A stretch of 64,000 bases of DNA from Bin5 sp965204705 (GTDB lineage: Bacteria; Chloroflexota; Anaerolineae; Caldilineales; Caldilineaceae), in NCBI GenBank assembly GCA_965204705.1, contig OZ242006.1:1736001-1800000 (forward strand), written 5' to 3'. The notes beneath the pieces were generated by a model. The model had not been told where the DNA came from. It saw only the letters and a list, made by a program, of their open reading frames with translations, and did no database searches. This document shows, piece after piece, positions 43,476 through 52,550 of this stretch (its first letter is position 1; each line of letters opens with the position of its first letter). Made by a program: the position numbers and the translations under genes.

Positions 43476-45302
43476 TTACCCGTCCGCTTCACCCAGCACG
43501 TCCGCAGGATCCAGTTTGACGAAAAGTGGCGCAGGCTTTCTCAATGGTTGACCGGCCTCCAGAGTCTGCGCCTGCCAGACCCCGCAGGCTCTCCCATGGT
43601 CGTAGCGTAGCACCAGGTGGGAACCGCGGTCGTCTTCAACGTCCGTCGTATCAAGCTGTCCAAAAAGCGGTTCGGAAAAACCAAGATATTGGTGCAACTG
43701 TTCACTGCTGTGGGGCAGAATCGGCGCCCACAGCAACTTCAGCCAGTCGATGGCCTGCAACGTAACATAAACAGTGGTCGCCGTTGCCTGTCGATCTGTC
43801 CCGAATGTCCGCCAGGGCTCCTTCTCGTTCAGATACTGATTCACGCGCTGGCTCAACCGTCGAGCTTCCTGCAAGGCGGCCTTTAACCTGACCGCTTCGA
43901 ATAGCGCTCCCACACTGTCGAAGCCCCCCCGTATCTCTTCCAGCAGGGCTTCGTCCGTCGCGTCCATCTCTCCCGGCTGCGGCACGGCCCCATCGAAACG
44001 CCTGAACGCGAATCCTACCGCCCGATTGACCAGATTGCCCCAGTTGGCTACCAACTCGTTGTTTACCAGTTCGATAAAGTCCGGCCACGTGAACTCCGTA
44101 TCCGCAGTCTCCGGCGCCATCGCCGTTAAAGTATAGCGCCATGCGTCAGCCTGGAACTCCTCCAGAACCGTATTGAAACCGATGACGTTGCCGCGGCTGG
44201 TGCTGAACTGCGCACCCCCGAAGTTAAGGTACTCGTTAGCCGGAACGTCATAAGGCAGATGCAGCCGCGCCGTCTTGAGCGGTTGCGCCGTTTCGGACAG
44301 TCCGGGGATGTTTGCCGCTTCGCCCTCCGTCTTTGTCTCATCGTTGTAGGCCATAATCATGCCCGGCCAGATCTGCGTGTGGAAGGGAATATTGTCCTTG
44401 CCGATGAAGTAGTAGTGGCGGGCATCCGGTGAACGATCTCGGTCCCACCAGTCCTGCCACTTGCCGCCGCTCAACGCGGCCCACTCAATTGCCGCACTCA
44501 GGTAACCTTGCACAGCGTCGTACCAGACATAAATGCACTTGCTATCGTAACCCTCAATTGGAATGGCGATGCCCCAATCGATGTCGCGTGTGATCGCCCG
44601 CCCCCGCAGCTCTTTCAGGTTCAACTGACCCTGGGTAAAGTTCAGCACGTTGTTGCGCCAGTGATCTTTGTCGATTCCGATCCACGCCAGCAGCGGTTCG
44701 TTGAGTACGCCCAGATCAAGAAAGAAATGTTCGGTTTCCCGCACCTCCAACTCAGTGCTGCCGCTTAACTTCGACCTCGTGTCTGTCAACTCCAGCGCAT
44801 CATAAAGACGCCCGCAGTTGTCGCACTGGTCGCCGCGTGCTTCAGCAAAGCCGCAGAAAGGGCAACTCCCCTCCACGTAGCGGTCCGCCAGAAAACGCCC
44901 CGCCTCCGGATCGTACCACTGCTTCTGCACCTCTTTGTAGATATACTCGTTCGCCAGATGTCGCCGAAACACCTGCTGCGTAATGTCCCAATGATTCTGC
45001 GTATCAGTGTGCGTGTACAGGTCGAAAGTCAGGCCCATCGCCACGCAGCCCTCAACAAAGAGCTCGTGATACTTGTCCACCACTTCCGCCGCGTCCAGAC
45101 CCTCCCTCTCCGCCTGCAACGTGATGGGCGTACCGTGCGTGTCGGAGCCGCTGACCATCAGTACATCGTTGCCTACCATGCGCTGGTAACGGGCAAAAAT
45201 ATCCGGTGGCAGATACGCGCCTGCAATCTGTCCGATGTGCTTTTCGCCGTTGGCATAGGGCCAGGCAACGCAAACGAGGATCTTTCTACCGTGACTGGTC
45301 AT
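43476..45302 (-). CDS. metG: Methionyl-tRNA synthetase
   Basis: This 608-residue enzyme charges tRNA-Met. The HIGH-like motif (NGEKHIGQIAG, residues ~17-27) and the KMSKS-like motif FSTSRGN mark the class-I active site. Zinc-binding knuckles CPFCG and CDNCG are present. The start ATG 45302 is preceded by GGAGG at an ideal distance. There is no C-terminal tRNA-binding (EMAP-II) domain, so it is of the shorter monomeric kind. The GT-C gene begins within 4 nt of its stop. Confidence 0.97.
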   Translation of the reverse strand: MTSHGRKILVCVAWPYANGEKHIGQIAGAYLPPDIFARYQRMVGNDVLMVSGSDTHGTPITLQAEREGLDAAEVVDKYHELFVEGCVAMGLTFDLYTHTDTQNHWDITQQVFRRHLANEYIYKEVQKQWYDPEAGRFLADRYVEGSCPFCGFAEARGDQCDNCGRLYDALELTDTRSKLSGSTELEVRETEHFFLDLGVLNEPLLAWIGIDKDHWRNNVLNFTQGQLNLKELRGRAITRDIDWGIAIPIEGYDSKCIYVWYDAVQGYLSAAIEWAALSGGKWQDWWDRDRSPDARHYYFIGKDNIPFHTQIWPGMIMAYNDETKTEGEAANIPGLSETAQPLKTARLHLPYDVPANEYLNFGGAQFSTSRGNVIGFNTVLEEFQADAWRYTLTAMAPETADTEFTWPDFIELVNNELVANWGNLVNRAVGFAFRRFDGAVPQPGEMDATDEALLEEIRGGFDSVGALFEAVRLKAALQEARRLSQRVNQYLNEKEPWRTFGTDRQATATTVYVTLQAIDWLKLLWAPILPHSSEQLHQYLGFSEPLFGQLDTTDVEDDRGSHLVLRYDHGRACGVWQAQTLEAGQPLRKPAPLFVKLDPADVLGEADG

Positions 45303-45430
45303 CGGTCAACCTCCGAATGGTTTGGGGCGAACGCGCCCCCCGGGCATTCTACTCCAGCGGCGCCGGAAACCTGGCCGCGGTCCTTGCCTCAGAAGGTTCC
45401 CCGAAACAGGCTGCCCTTGCCCCACAACTC

Positions 45431-45460
45431 ATTATATCTGCCCCAATTCATTAGTGGCAA
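45431..45460 (-). promoter_or_regulatory. Sigma-70-like promoter of metG
   Basis: On the minus strand TTGCCA (45460-45455) and TATAAT (45436-45431) are separated by 18 nt. They match the -35 consensus at five of six positions and the -10 at all six. The leader to the metG start would be about 120 nt. No T-box-like structure was recognised. Confidence 0.5.
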
Positions 45461-45542
45461 AAGTTTCCGCCATCTCGCTCGAATCCAGGCAAGCCTTGTG
45501 GAGCCGCCTCCCGGCTGACAAATTGAGGTCGATGCCCTCAAC

Positions 45543-45877
45543 GGGTGCAGTTCAGATTGGGGGTAAAATTTCGTACACCTTTGGTAACGACTAAGCTGAA
45601 GCCGATTCGCGTCTCCAAGCAGGGCAAGCGCCGTCTCCTCTGATCACTGACCACTGATCACTGCAGTTCTGTGCGGTCGGGCCTTCGGCCCTCCCTTGTG
45701 CGGGGGGACCCCCCCGCAACGCCCCCCCTACACCATGCCACGTTGGCGCCGCGTCGCCGCCGTACTGTCTATGCCACCGGTCGCCCACCCACGTCGTGCC
45801 GCGAAGCCGTCCGCCGTAACCACGGTAGGGGCAGGCCTTGTGCCTACCCACTGTCACCCCAAAAATGGACTGCACCC
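45543..45877. mobile_element. MITE-like element, full-length copy 3
   Basis: This 335-bp element begins GGGTGCAGTTCA and ends TGGACTGCACCC, so its left inverted repeat carries a T-for-C change relative to the copy at 18322-18655. Internally it is almost base-for-base the same: GATCACTGACCACTG units, the TTC- and ATT-loop GC hairpins, and the GGGGCAGG/CCTACCC region. The flanks contain an imperfect duplicated GCCCTC[A/G]A rather than a clean target-site duplication. No transposase. The rest of 45303-46010 holds the metG promoter and a possible TATAAT at 45916-45921 with a poor -35. Confidence 0.75.
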
Positions 45878-46010
45878 CCCCAGCCCTCGATTCATAGAAA
45901 CATGGCGGCTACTGCTATAATGGGGCGGACGATTCTCACAAGCCGGGTCCATTTACAACATCGGAGCATCCCTTGGGCCGCGCAGCAGCTTGGCGGCAAA
46001 TGGAATTAGT

Positions 46011-46637
46011 ATGAAAGCATTCACTGTCATGTGGCGCACGATCAAGGCGCTCTATGAAGATCTGCTTCTTTGGGTCTGGCTCAGCGTGCTCTGGTGGGTC
46101 GGTATCTTCCTGATACTGCCTGCGGGCCCGGTAACGTCAGGCATCCATAACGCAGCCAATCGCGTTGCCAACTACCGGCGTGTAGAGAGCGCGTTCTTCT
46201 GGGAAGGGGCGAAGACGACGATAGGCAAGAGCTGGCTGCTTCTCGGCATTAATCTTCTGATGATCGCCGGCGTCGCTGTGAATATCCGCTTCTACGGCGC
46301 CAGTACCGCAAGTTGGGCCCAGATCATCAGTATAGTATGGGTCTGGATCCTGATCATCGTCCTCATGGCCGGTCAATTCTTTTTCCCTTTGCTCTGGCAG
46401 CAGGACGAAATGAGTATCAAGATGGTGCTCCGCAACGCCTTCATACTTGCCCTGCGCCATCCCCTCTATACCTTTCTCATGTTCCTCTTCCAGGTTCTTT
46501 TGCTCGTAGTCAGCTTTGTAACCGTACTGCCAATCTTTCTGCTCACTCCGGCAGCGGTTGTGTTGGCGATGAACTTCAGCTTGGTCGGTCTGCTGCAGGA
46601 ACTGGATCTCGCGCCGGAACCGCCGCCAGGCGCCTGA
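46011..46637 (+). CDS. DUF624/YesL-like membrane protein
   Basis: This 208-residue protein starts at ATG 46011. It has five hydrophobic segments, beginning LLLWVWLSVLWWVGIFLI and including WILIIVLMAGQFFFPLLW. The short loop PAGPVTSGIHNAANRVA matches the P-x-T-x-A-x-x-x pattern near the first loop of DUF624/YesL proteins. Relatives often accompany carbohydrate transporters, but their function is not established. It lies 56 nt before the CoxM-like gene and may be co-transcribed with it. Confidence 0.7.
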   Translation: MKAFTVMWRTIKALYEDLLLWVWLSVLWWVGIFLILPAGPVTSGIHNAANRVANYRRVESAFFWEGAKTTIGKSWLLLGINLLMIAGVAVNIRFYGASTASWAQIISIVWVWILIIVLMAGQFFFPLLWQQDEMSIKMVLRNAFILALRHPLYTFLMFLFQVLLLVVSFVTVLPIFLLTPAAVVLAMNFSLVGLLQELDLAPEPPPGA

Positions 46638-46693
46638 ACACTGCACCAGGATCTCGCAGTAGATCCCCTCGGTCCACTTCTCACTGACTATCC

Positions 46694-47506
46694 ATGGCAA
46701 TTCTCGCAGAATATCACAGACCTGAGACGCTGACCCACGCGCTCGAACTTCTGGCTGACCGCTCCTCGCGGCGCGTGCCCCTCGCAGGAGGTACCCATCT
46801 GGTTGGGGCACTGGAAACAAGACAGCGGCGCGACGTAGACGGAGTAGTCGACCTGGCTGACTTGGGTCTGTCCTATATCCAGCATGCCGATTCCAGCCTG
46901 CACATCGGCGCGATGACTACCCTTACTGATCTGGTCGAACATCCTCTGTGCTCACATCTTGCTAACGGCATCCTGCCCGACACCGCCCGCTTCGAAGGGT
47001 CGCAGAATCTACGCAACGCCGCCACAGTCGGCGGGCTGATCGCACTTGCTGAGCCGGACAGCGAGCTATTCGCCGCCCTGCTGGCCCTCAGGGCCTCAGT
47101 CGTAACGGTCGACAAAGACGGAGTCGGGTCTCTCCGGCAGCTGGACGAATTCGCCGGTTCCCAAGGCCAACGCTCCCAGGGCCCCTCAATCATAACGGAA
47201 ATAAGATTGCCCCTTCGCCAGGCCGCCGGCGGCCACGCCCGCATAGCCCGCACACCAATGGACCGCTGCATCGTCGCCGCAATTGTTGTCAAAGAGGTGA
47301 ACGGTGAACTCTCTCAGGGCGAGCTTGCCGCAGACGGTGGCGGCTCCGCAAGGACCGCACTCTGTGGCGTAGGGCCGCATCCTCAGCTTGCCAATGGCCC
47401 GCTCGTCCCCAAGGGCGATTTCAAAGGAAGCGCCGAGTTCAGGTTGGCCATGGCTGAAGTCGTGGGCCGGCGGGCGCTGTCTGCCGCAACGGGCGTTGAC
47501 CTGTAG
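46694..47506 (+). CDS. FAD-binding subunit of a CoxM/xanthine-dehydrogenase-type oxidoreductase
   Basis: This 270-residue subunit has the FAD-binding fold of molybdenum hydroxylase medium subunits. VPLAGGTHLVGAL and the second binding loop, NAATVGGLIALAEPDSEL, are the two FAD sites, followed by a short C-terminal CO-dehydrogenase domain. It accepts electrons from the iron-sulfur subunit. It is separated by 48 nt from the fused CoxS-CoxL gene. The first loop reads AGGTHL where typical members have AGGTDL, a mild change. Confidence 0.9.
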   Translation: MAILAEYHRPETLTHALELLADRSSRRVPLAGGTHLVGALETRQRRDVDGVVDLADLGLSYIQHADSSLHIGAMTTLTDLVEHPLCSHLANGILPDTARFEGSQNLRNAATVGGLIALAEPDSELFAALLALRASVVTVDKDGVGSLRQLDEFAGSQGQRSQGPSIITEIRLPLRQAAGGHARIARTPMDRCIVAAIVVKEVNGELSQGELAADGGGSARTALCGVGPHPQLANGPLVPKGDFKGSAEFRLAMAEVVGRRALSAATGVDL

Positions 47507-47554
47507 CCGTGGAATCGCGTAGGCCTCAATACTCAATGCAATAGCAACCTCAAC

Positions 47555-50500
47555 ATGCCTGAATCGATCTCTCTCACTATCAACGGAACGCATCACCCTA
47601 TCGACGTCTACCCCGGTGAACTGCTGCGCACGGTGTTGCGCCGTCTGCGCCTTTTCAGTCTCAAACACGGCGATGAGACGGGCGAAAGCGGCGCCGATGC
47701 AATTCTCTTCACCCGCACACCGGATGATCCGTCAAGCTATCGGCTTGTCAACAGCGGGGTCCTGCTGGCGTCCCAAGCTGACGGCGCATCGGTTATCACC
47801 CTTGAGGGGTTGGATGAAGAAATCGATGGAGGCGGTGAGCGCAGCCGTTCGGACCTCCTGTCACCTCGACTTTCAGCGTTGCAGCAGCAGTTTATCGAAT
47901 GCGGCGCAATTCAATGCGGCTATTGCACACCCGCGCAGATCCTGGCCGCCCAGCATCTGTTGGACAGTGAGCCGCAGCCCAGCGAAGCCGCCGTGCGGGA
48001 AGCTATTGCCGGCGTACTCTGCCGCTGCACAGGCTACGTAAAACCTGTACAGGCGATACTCCGGGCCGCGTCCCAACTGCAGGGAGATGACCCGCCGCCC
48101 TTGGAAATCGATGTGCGCGACGCGCCCGCTACCGGCGAATGGCCGACAACAGACCAGCCGCCTGCAAACGGCTGGCACAACGGAGCGCCCGATACGCAAA
48201 CACAGACCCGCAGCGTGCCCATGACGGTTGCGCAGCCCCGGACTCAGGTCGTAAACAAACCGGAACCCAAGGTTGACGCCGTCAAATTGGCCAAGGGTCG
48301 GCCCGTCTTTGCCGACGATGTGGAGCTGCCGGGCATGCTCTTCGGCGGCCTGCTCACCAGCCCGGTTGCCCATGCCCGCATACTCTCAATCGACACCTCG
48401 GACGCACTCGCCTTGCCCGGCGTGCATGCCGTGCAGACCTACGCCGACCTGCCCCGCGTCATCTACGCCAGCGGCGGTCAGAGCTATCCCCAGCCACCCC
48501 CTTACGACCAGGTCTGCCTTGATTCAAAGGTGCGCTACGTCGGCGACAGAGTGGCGACCGTGGCCGCGGAGACCCCCGAACTGGTCCAGGAAGCGTTGGA
48601 AAGAATCAGAGTCGAATACGAGGAGCTGCCCGCGACATTTTCCGCCGACGAAGCGATGCAGGCCGGCGCGCCCGTGATCCACGACGAAACCGACGCCCAG
48701 ATGATTCACGACGCCAATCGCAATGTAGCGGTTAAGTTACACGTGGTCCATAACGACGTCGATACCGCCCTGGCCTCTGCCGACTTCGTTTTCGAGAGCG
48801 AATACCAGGTACATCAAGTCCAGCAGGCGAGTATCGAGCCACACATCGTCATCACCTACTGGGACGAAGATGACCGGCTCGTCATCCGCACCAGCACACA
48901 GGTCCCGTTCCATGTGCGCCGCATGGTTGCCCCCCTGCTCGGCCTGCCCGTACGCCGCATCCGCGTGGTGAAGCCGCGCATCGGCGGCGGCTTCGGCGGC
49001 AAGCAGGAGATGCTGATCGAAGACCTCTGCGCCCATCTGACAATTGAAACCGGCCGCCCGGTCAAGTTCGAGTACACCCGCCAGCTGGAGTTCAGCTCCG
49101 CCCGCACCCGCCACCCCCAACGGCTGCGTTTCCGCAGCGGCGTGGACGCCACCGGCAAGCTCGTCGCAATGGACGTGCATGTGGTCGCTGACACCGGCGC
49201 CTACGGCACGCACGGCCTCACCGTTCAGATGGTCACCGGCTTCCGCGCTCTCAGCACCTACTGGCTGCCCGCGGCCCGCTTCGACTGTGACGTCGTCTAC
49301 ACCAACAAACCTGTGCCCGGCGCATTCCGCGGCTACGGCGCGCCCCAGGCCCTTTTCGGCCTCGAGCAGCACATGGAGGAGATGGCGCTTGCCTTCGGGA
49401 TGGACCCTGTAGAATTCAAGCGCATAAACTGGGTCAAAGAGGGCCAATCGCTGCCCATGGCCGTGGCGATGGGAGAAGGACGCGACGGCTTCCCTCAGAC
49501 GGTCGAGAGTAGCGGTTTGGCCGAATGTGTTGAAGCCGGTGCCGCATCCATCGACTGGGACCGGCGCGATGACACAGATTGGAAGGCCCCGCCTGACCGC
49601 CCGCACATCCGCCGCGGGATCGGCTTGGCAATCTGCATGCACGGGACCGGCATCGCCGGGCTCGACATGGGCGCGGCCAGCATCAAGCTCAACGACGACG
49701 GCTCATTCAACCTCCTCGTCGGCGCGACCGACCTTGGAACGGGCTCCGATACCGTTCTGGCCCAGATCGCAGCCGAGGCCCTGGGCGTTCCCTTGGATCA
49801 GATCGTCATCTACAGCAGCGATACCGACTTTACGCCCTTCGACACCGGCGCATATGCCAGCAGCACGACCTACATCTCCGGCGGCGCCGTGCTCAAAGCG
49901 GCCGAAGATGTCAGCGGCCAGATCCGGCGCCACGCCGCCGCGCATTTGTTTGAGGGCGTCGACGCCGATCAGCTCTGGCTCGAAGATCAGAAAGTCCTGG
50001 CGCCGGGCGGACAGGCCGTACCTCTGGAAAAGGTTGCTCTCCACAGCATCCACCAGGAGGAGCAACACCAGATCATGGCCACGGCCAGCCACATGAGCTA
50101 CGTCAGTCCCCCTCCCTTTGCCGCGCAGTACGTAGCTTTGGAGGTAGACACTGAAACGGGCCAGGTGACGGTCGAAAAGGCGGTGATGGCCGTTGACTGC
50201 GGAATCGCCATCAATCCGGTTACCGCCAGCGGGCAAGTCGAAGGCGGCATGACCCAAGCCCTCGGTTACGCCCTCTGCGAGGAGATGCCCTACGACGAGA
50301 AAGGCAAACTGGAAATTAGCAGGTTCGGCGACTACCGAATTCTGACCGCCAATGAAATGCCGGAGCTGGGCACTGTTCTCGTACAGACCTACGAACCGAC
50401 AGGCCCATTCGGCGCAAAGGCCATAGCCGAAATCCCGATGGACGGCATGGCCCCCGCCATCGCCAGCGCCATCTTCGACGCCACCGGCGAACGTATCCGC

Positions 50501-50557
50501 CAGATTCCCTTCACACCAGAGCGAGTATGGCGGGCATTGCGGAGGGAGGAACTTTAG
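47555..50557 (+). CDS. Fused iron-sulfur/molybdopterin subunit of a xanthine-dehydrogenase-type hydroxylase (CoxS-CoxL fusion)
   Basis: This 1000-residue protein joins the small [2Fe-2S] subunit (residues 1-170) to the large molybdenum-cofactor subunit (about 240-1000). A low-complexity linker (about 180-235) connects them. The distal cluster motif is degenerate: D40-x4-S45-x2-D48 and G68 stand where C-x4-C-x2-C and a fourth Cys are expected. The second cluster is intact (C121, C124, C156, C158; CGYC and CRC). The large part has GGGFGGK (~478), RGYGAPQA and, near the end, FGAKAIAEIP with the catalytic Glu. It should hydroxylate a heterocycle, aldehyde or similar substrate with water as oxygen source. 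Electron flow through a missing cluster would be altered. Confidence 0.9.
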   Translation: MPESISLTINGTHHPIDVYPGELLRTVLRRLRLFSLKHGDETGESGADAILFTRTPDDPSSYRLVNSGVLLASQADGASVITLEGLDEEIDGGGERSRSDLLSPRLSALQQQFIECGAIQCGYCTPAQILAAQHLLDSEPQPSEAAVREAIAGVLCRCTGYVKPVQAILRAASQLQGDDPPPLEIDVRDAPATGEWPTTDQPPANGWHNGAPDTQTQTRSVPMTVAQPRTQVVNKPEPKVDAVKLAKGRPVFADDVELPGMLFGGLLTSPVAHARILSIDTSDALALPGVHAVQTYADLPRVIYASGGQSYPQPPPYDQVCLDSKVRYVGDRVATVAAETPELVQEALERIRVEYEELPATFSADEAMQAGAPVIHDETDAQMIHDANRNVAVKLHVVHNDVDTALASADFVFESEYQVHQVQQASIEPHIVITYWDEDDRLVIRTSTQVPFHVRRMVAPLLGLPVRRIRVVKPRIGGGFGGKQEMLIEDLCAHLTIETGRPVKFEYTRQLEFSSARTRHPQRLRFRSGVDATGKLVAMDVHVVADTGAYGTHGLTVQMVTGFRALSTYWLPAARFDCDVVYTNKPVPGAFRGYGAPQALFGLEQHMEEMALAFGMDPVEFKRINWVKEGQSLPMAVAMGEGRDGFPQTVESSGLAECVEAGAASIDWDRRDDTDWKAPPDRPHIRRGIGLAICMHGTGIAGLDMGAASIKLNDDGSFNLLVGATDLGTGSDTVLAQIAAEALGVPLDQIVIYSSDTDFTPFDTGAYASSTTYISGGAVLKAAEDVSGQIRRHAAAHLFEGVDADQLWLEDQKVLAPGGQAVPLEKVALHSIHQEEQHQIMATASHMSYVSPPPFAAQYVALEVDTETGQVTVEKAVMAVDCGIAINPVTASGQVEGGMTQALGYALCEEMPYDEKGKLEISRFGDYRILTANEMPELGTVLVQTYEPTGPFGAKAIAEIPMDGMAPAIASAIFDATGERIRQIPFTPERVWRALRREEL

Positions 50558-50743
50558 ATGAATACGCGCGGATTTCTGAGGCGCCTGGCCTTCTTCTCTT
50601 CATTTATTGAATGCCTGGAAGATCGGTGGGCTGCTCGGCAAGCCAAGCTTGCGCTTGAAGAGTGGGAATCCGACCCATGGACGGCCCGGCCCTGGCGGGA
50701 ATGCCTCGCTGAGCTTGGCATATGCGTCAGGGACGACATGTAG
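50558..50743 (+). CDS. Small 61-residue protein, antitoxin-like tail
   Basis: The ATG lies directly after the stop of the molybdenum hydroxylase gene (TAG then ATG). The peptide has an amphipathic start (FLRRLAFFSSFIECLEDRW). Its ending, ALEEWESDPWTARPWRECLAELGI, resembles the C-terminal part of Phd/RelB-type antitoxins. There is no N-terminal DNA-binding half and no toxin gene follows, so it may be a remnant. It could equally be a small hypothetical protein of another kind. Confidence 0.4.
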   Translation: MNTRGFLRRLAFFSSFIECLEDRWAARQAKLALEEWESDPWTARPWRECLAELGICVRDDM

Positions 50744-50756
50744 CTGGAAAGAAGGT

Positions 50757-51524
50757 TTACTGCGCCGTATACCCCCCATCCACCGGCCAAACGCTCGCCG
50801 TTACGAACGAGGCCTCGTCCGAGGCCAGAAACGCCACCACCGCCGCAATCTCCTCCGGCTGCCCCATCCGCCCCATCGGATGCAGCCGCTTCATCTCCGC
50901 ATGGACCTCCGGGTCGCCAACAACGTTCTCCGTTAAAGGCGAGTAAACGAACCCCGGCGCAACCGCATTGATGCGCACACCCTCAACCCCGAAACGCACG
51001 CCCATCTCCCGGGTCATCTGCGCCACAGCCCCCTTGCTGTGCGGATAAGGTGTGAACCCGTCCGAAAACGGCAACGAAGTTGGGTAGCCGACCATGCTCA
51101 TGATCGAAACAAGGTTGACGATTGACCCGTAGCCGGCAGGTCTCATCACCGTCAGCGCAGCGTACGACATGAGGAAAACGCCCTTGGCATTGACTTCCAT
51201 CACCGCGTCCCAACGCTCCTCAAAATCGGCTTCAGGCGGTAGCGTGCGCGGCGTGATCCCGGCAGAATTAACGAGGCAGTCGAGCCTGCCGCCGATAGAA
51301 AGCGCTTTCTCAACGCTTGACTCCGCGTCGCCCCTTTTCGTCACATCACAGAGAACAGTGTGAAGCCGGCTCTGACTACTTTCGGCAGCCAGCTCGTCCA
51401 ACCCGTCCCCGTCGATATCGCAGGCCAGCACTGTCGCCCCGTCATTCAGAAATCGCTGCGAGCAGGCCCGCCCGATGCCGGACGCCGCCCCAGTGATAAT
51501 TGCTACTTTCCCATTGAGTGCCAT
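50757..51524 (-). CDS. Short-chain dehydrogenase/reductase (SDR)
   Basis: The protein has 255 residues from ATG 51524, which is where SDR proteins begin (MALNGKVAIITGAASGIG). The cofactor loop TGAASGIG, the NSAG motif, the catalytic Ser in VNLVSIMSM and Tyr/Lys in YPHSKGAV complete the classical SDR set. The C-terminal VDGGYTAQ fits a homotetramer. Specificity (sugar alcohol, hydroxyacid or acyl) cannot be told. It lies 80 nt downstream of the PPK2 gene on the same strand. Confidence 0.92.
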   Translation of the reverse strand: MALNGKVAIITGAASGIGRACSQRFLNDGATVLACDIDGDGLDELAAESSQSRLHTVLCDVTKRGDAESSVEKALSIGGRLDCLVNSAGITPRTLPPEADFEERWDAVMEVNAKGVFLMSYAALTVMRPAGYGSIVNLVSIMSMVGYPTSLPFSDGFTPYPHSKGAVAQMTREMGVRFGVEGVRINAVAPGFVYSPLTENVVGDPEVHAEMKRLHPMGRMGQPEEIAAVVAFLASDEASFVTASVWPVDGGYTAQ

Positions 51525-51604
51525 CAGTTTCAAATTGACCTGGATTTCAGCAGATTCTCGAAGTCCTCTGTTCAGCGCCAAGCCCAAGTGGCAACGGTAG
51601 CCGT

Positions 51605-52339
51605 TTAGCCCAGGGCGGCCTCAACGCTCTGAATCACCGTCTCCAGCACTTTGATTCGGGCAAACCGCTTCTGTTCGGCGGCAACAATAGTCCACGGCGC
51701 CATCACAGTATCGGTCTTCTCCACCATCTCCACAATCGCCTCTTCGTAATCCTTTCGCCTCTTCCGGTTTCGCCAGTCCTCGTCGGTGAGTTTCCACTGT
51801 CGCAGTGGATCCTCGGCCCGGCTTTCGAAGCGCTTCTTCTGTTCCTTGGAGGAAATGTGCAGGAAAAACTTGATCAGGATCGTCCCGTCGGAAACCAGGA
51901 GCGACTCCCAGTGCCGGATCTCTTCGTAAGCGCGCCGCCAGTCCGGGACACTGGCAAAGCCCTCCACCCGCTCCACCAGCACGCGACCGTACCACGTGCG
52001 GTCGAAGATGCACATGCCGCCCTTGCCCGGCACCGCCGGCCAGAACCGCCACAGAAAGTGGTGCCGTTTCTCCCGATCGTTTGGCGCCTGGTACTGGAAA
52101 ACCGAAAAGTGGCGGGGGTCCAATGGCGCGGTCAGCCGCCGTATACATCCCCCCTTGCCCGCGGCATCCCACCCTTCAAAGAGAATCAGGAGAGGAGGCC
52201 CGAGTTTGCCGCCGATCTGCCCGCCCAGGCGCAGACGCAACGCCAGAAACTTTTCCTGGCGCTCGGCTAGAAGGCTCTCATACTCTTTTCTCTTCAAACG
52301 CTGGCTCAGATCAACATGATTCAGGAGTGAATGCTCCAT
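51605..52339 (-). CDS. Polyphosphate kinase 2 family protein
   Basis: The protein has 244 residues. The Walker A motif GWDAAGKGG, the lid-like DPRHFSVFQYQAPNDREKRHHF and the Walker B-like FDRTWYGRVLVERVEG are those of PPK2 enzymes, which transfer phosphate between polyphosphate and nucleotides (AMP, ADP or GDP). Length is normal for single-domain PPK2. It probably links polyphosphate storage with nucleotide levels. About 210 bp separate it from the cupin gene, with nothing recognised between. Confidence 0.92.
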   Translation of the reverse strand: MEHSLLNHVDLSQRLKRKEYESLLAERQEKFLALRLRLGGQIGGKLGPPLLILFEGWDAAGKGGCIRRLTAPLDPRHFSVFQYQAPNDREKRHHFLWRFWPAVPGKGGMCIFDRTWYGRVLVERVEGFASVPDWRRAYEEIRHWESLLVSDGTILIKFFLHISSKEQKKRFESRAEDPLRQWKLTDEDWRNRKRRKDYEEAIVEMVEKTDTVMAPWTIVAAEQKRFARIKVLETVIQSVEAALG

Positions 52340-52550
52340 GTTTTCGTACTCTACCTTTCGCTACCGGATCAATGCAGATTGGAGAGGATACAAGCTAAGT
52401 TGCCCGGAGGATAGCGCCGCTGCCAATGATTAGGCACCCACTGAACGGCCGGCCTCTGCAACCTCGTCGAACTCGAAAGATGTCCCGCCTGCACTTGGCC
52501 CAACCTGAAGTCTGGATGCGTGCAATTCCAGGAACAGGCCGTACAGACCG

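Noticed and set aside
45891..45921. TATAAT upstream of the DUF624-like gene as a promoter
   Set aside because: The -10 is perfect, but the nearest -35 candidate (TTCATA) is 19 nt away and weak, so I did not list it as a separate feature.
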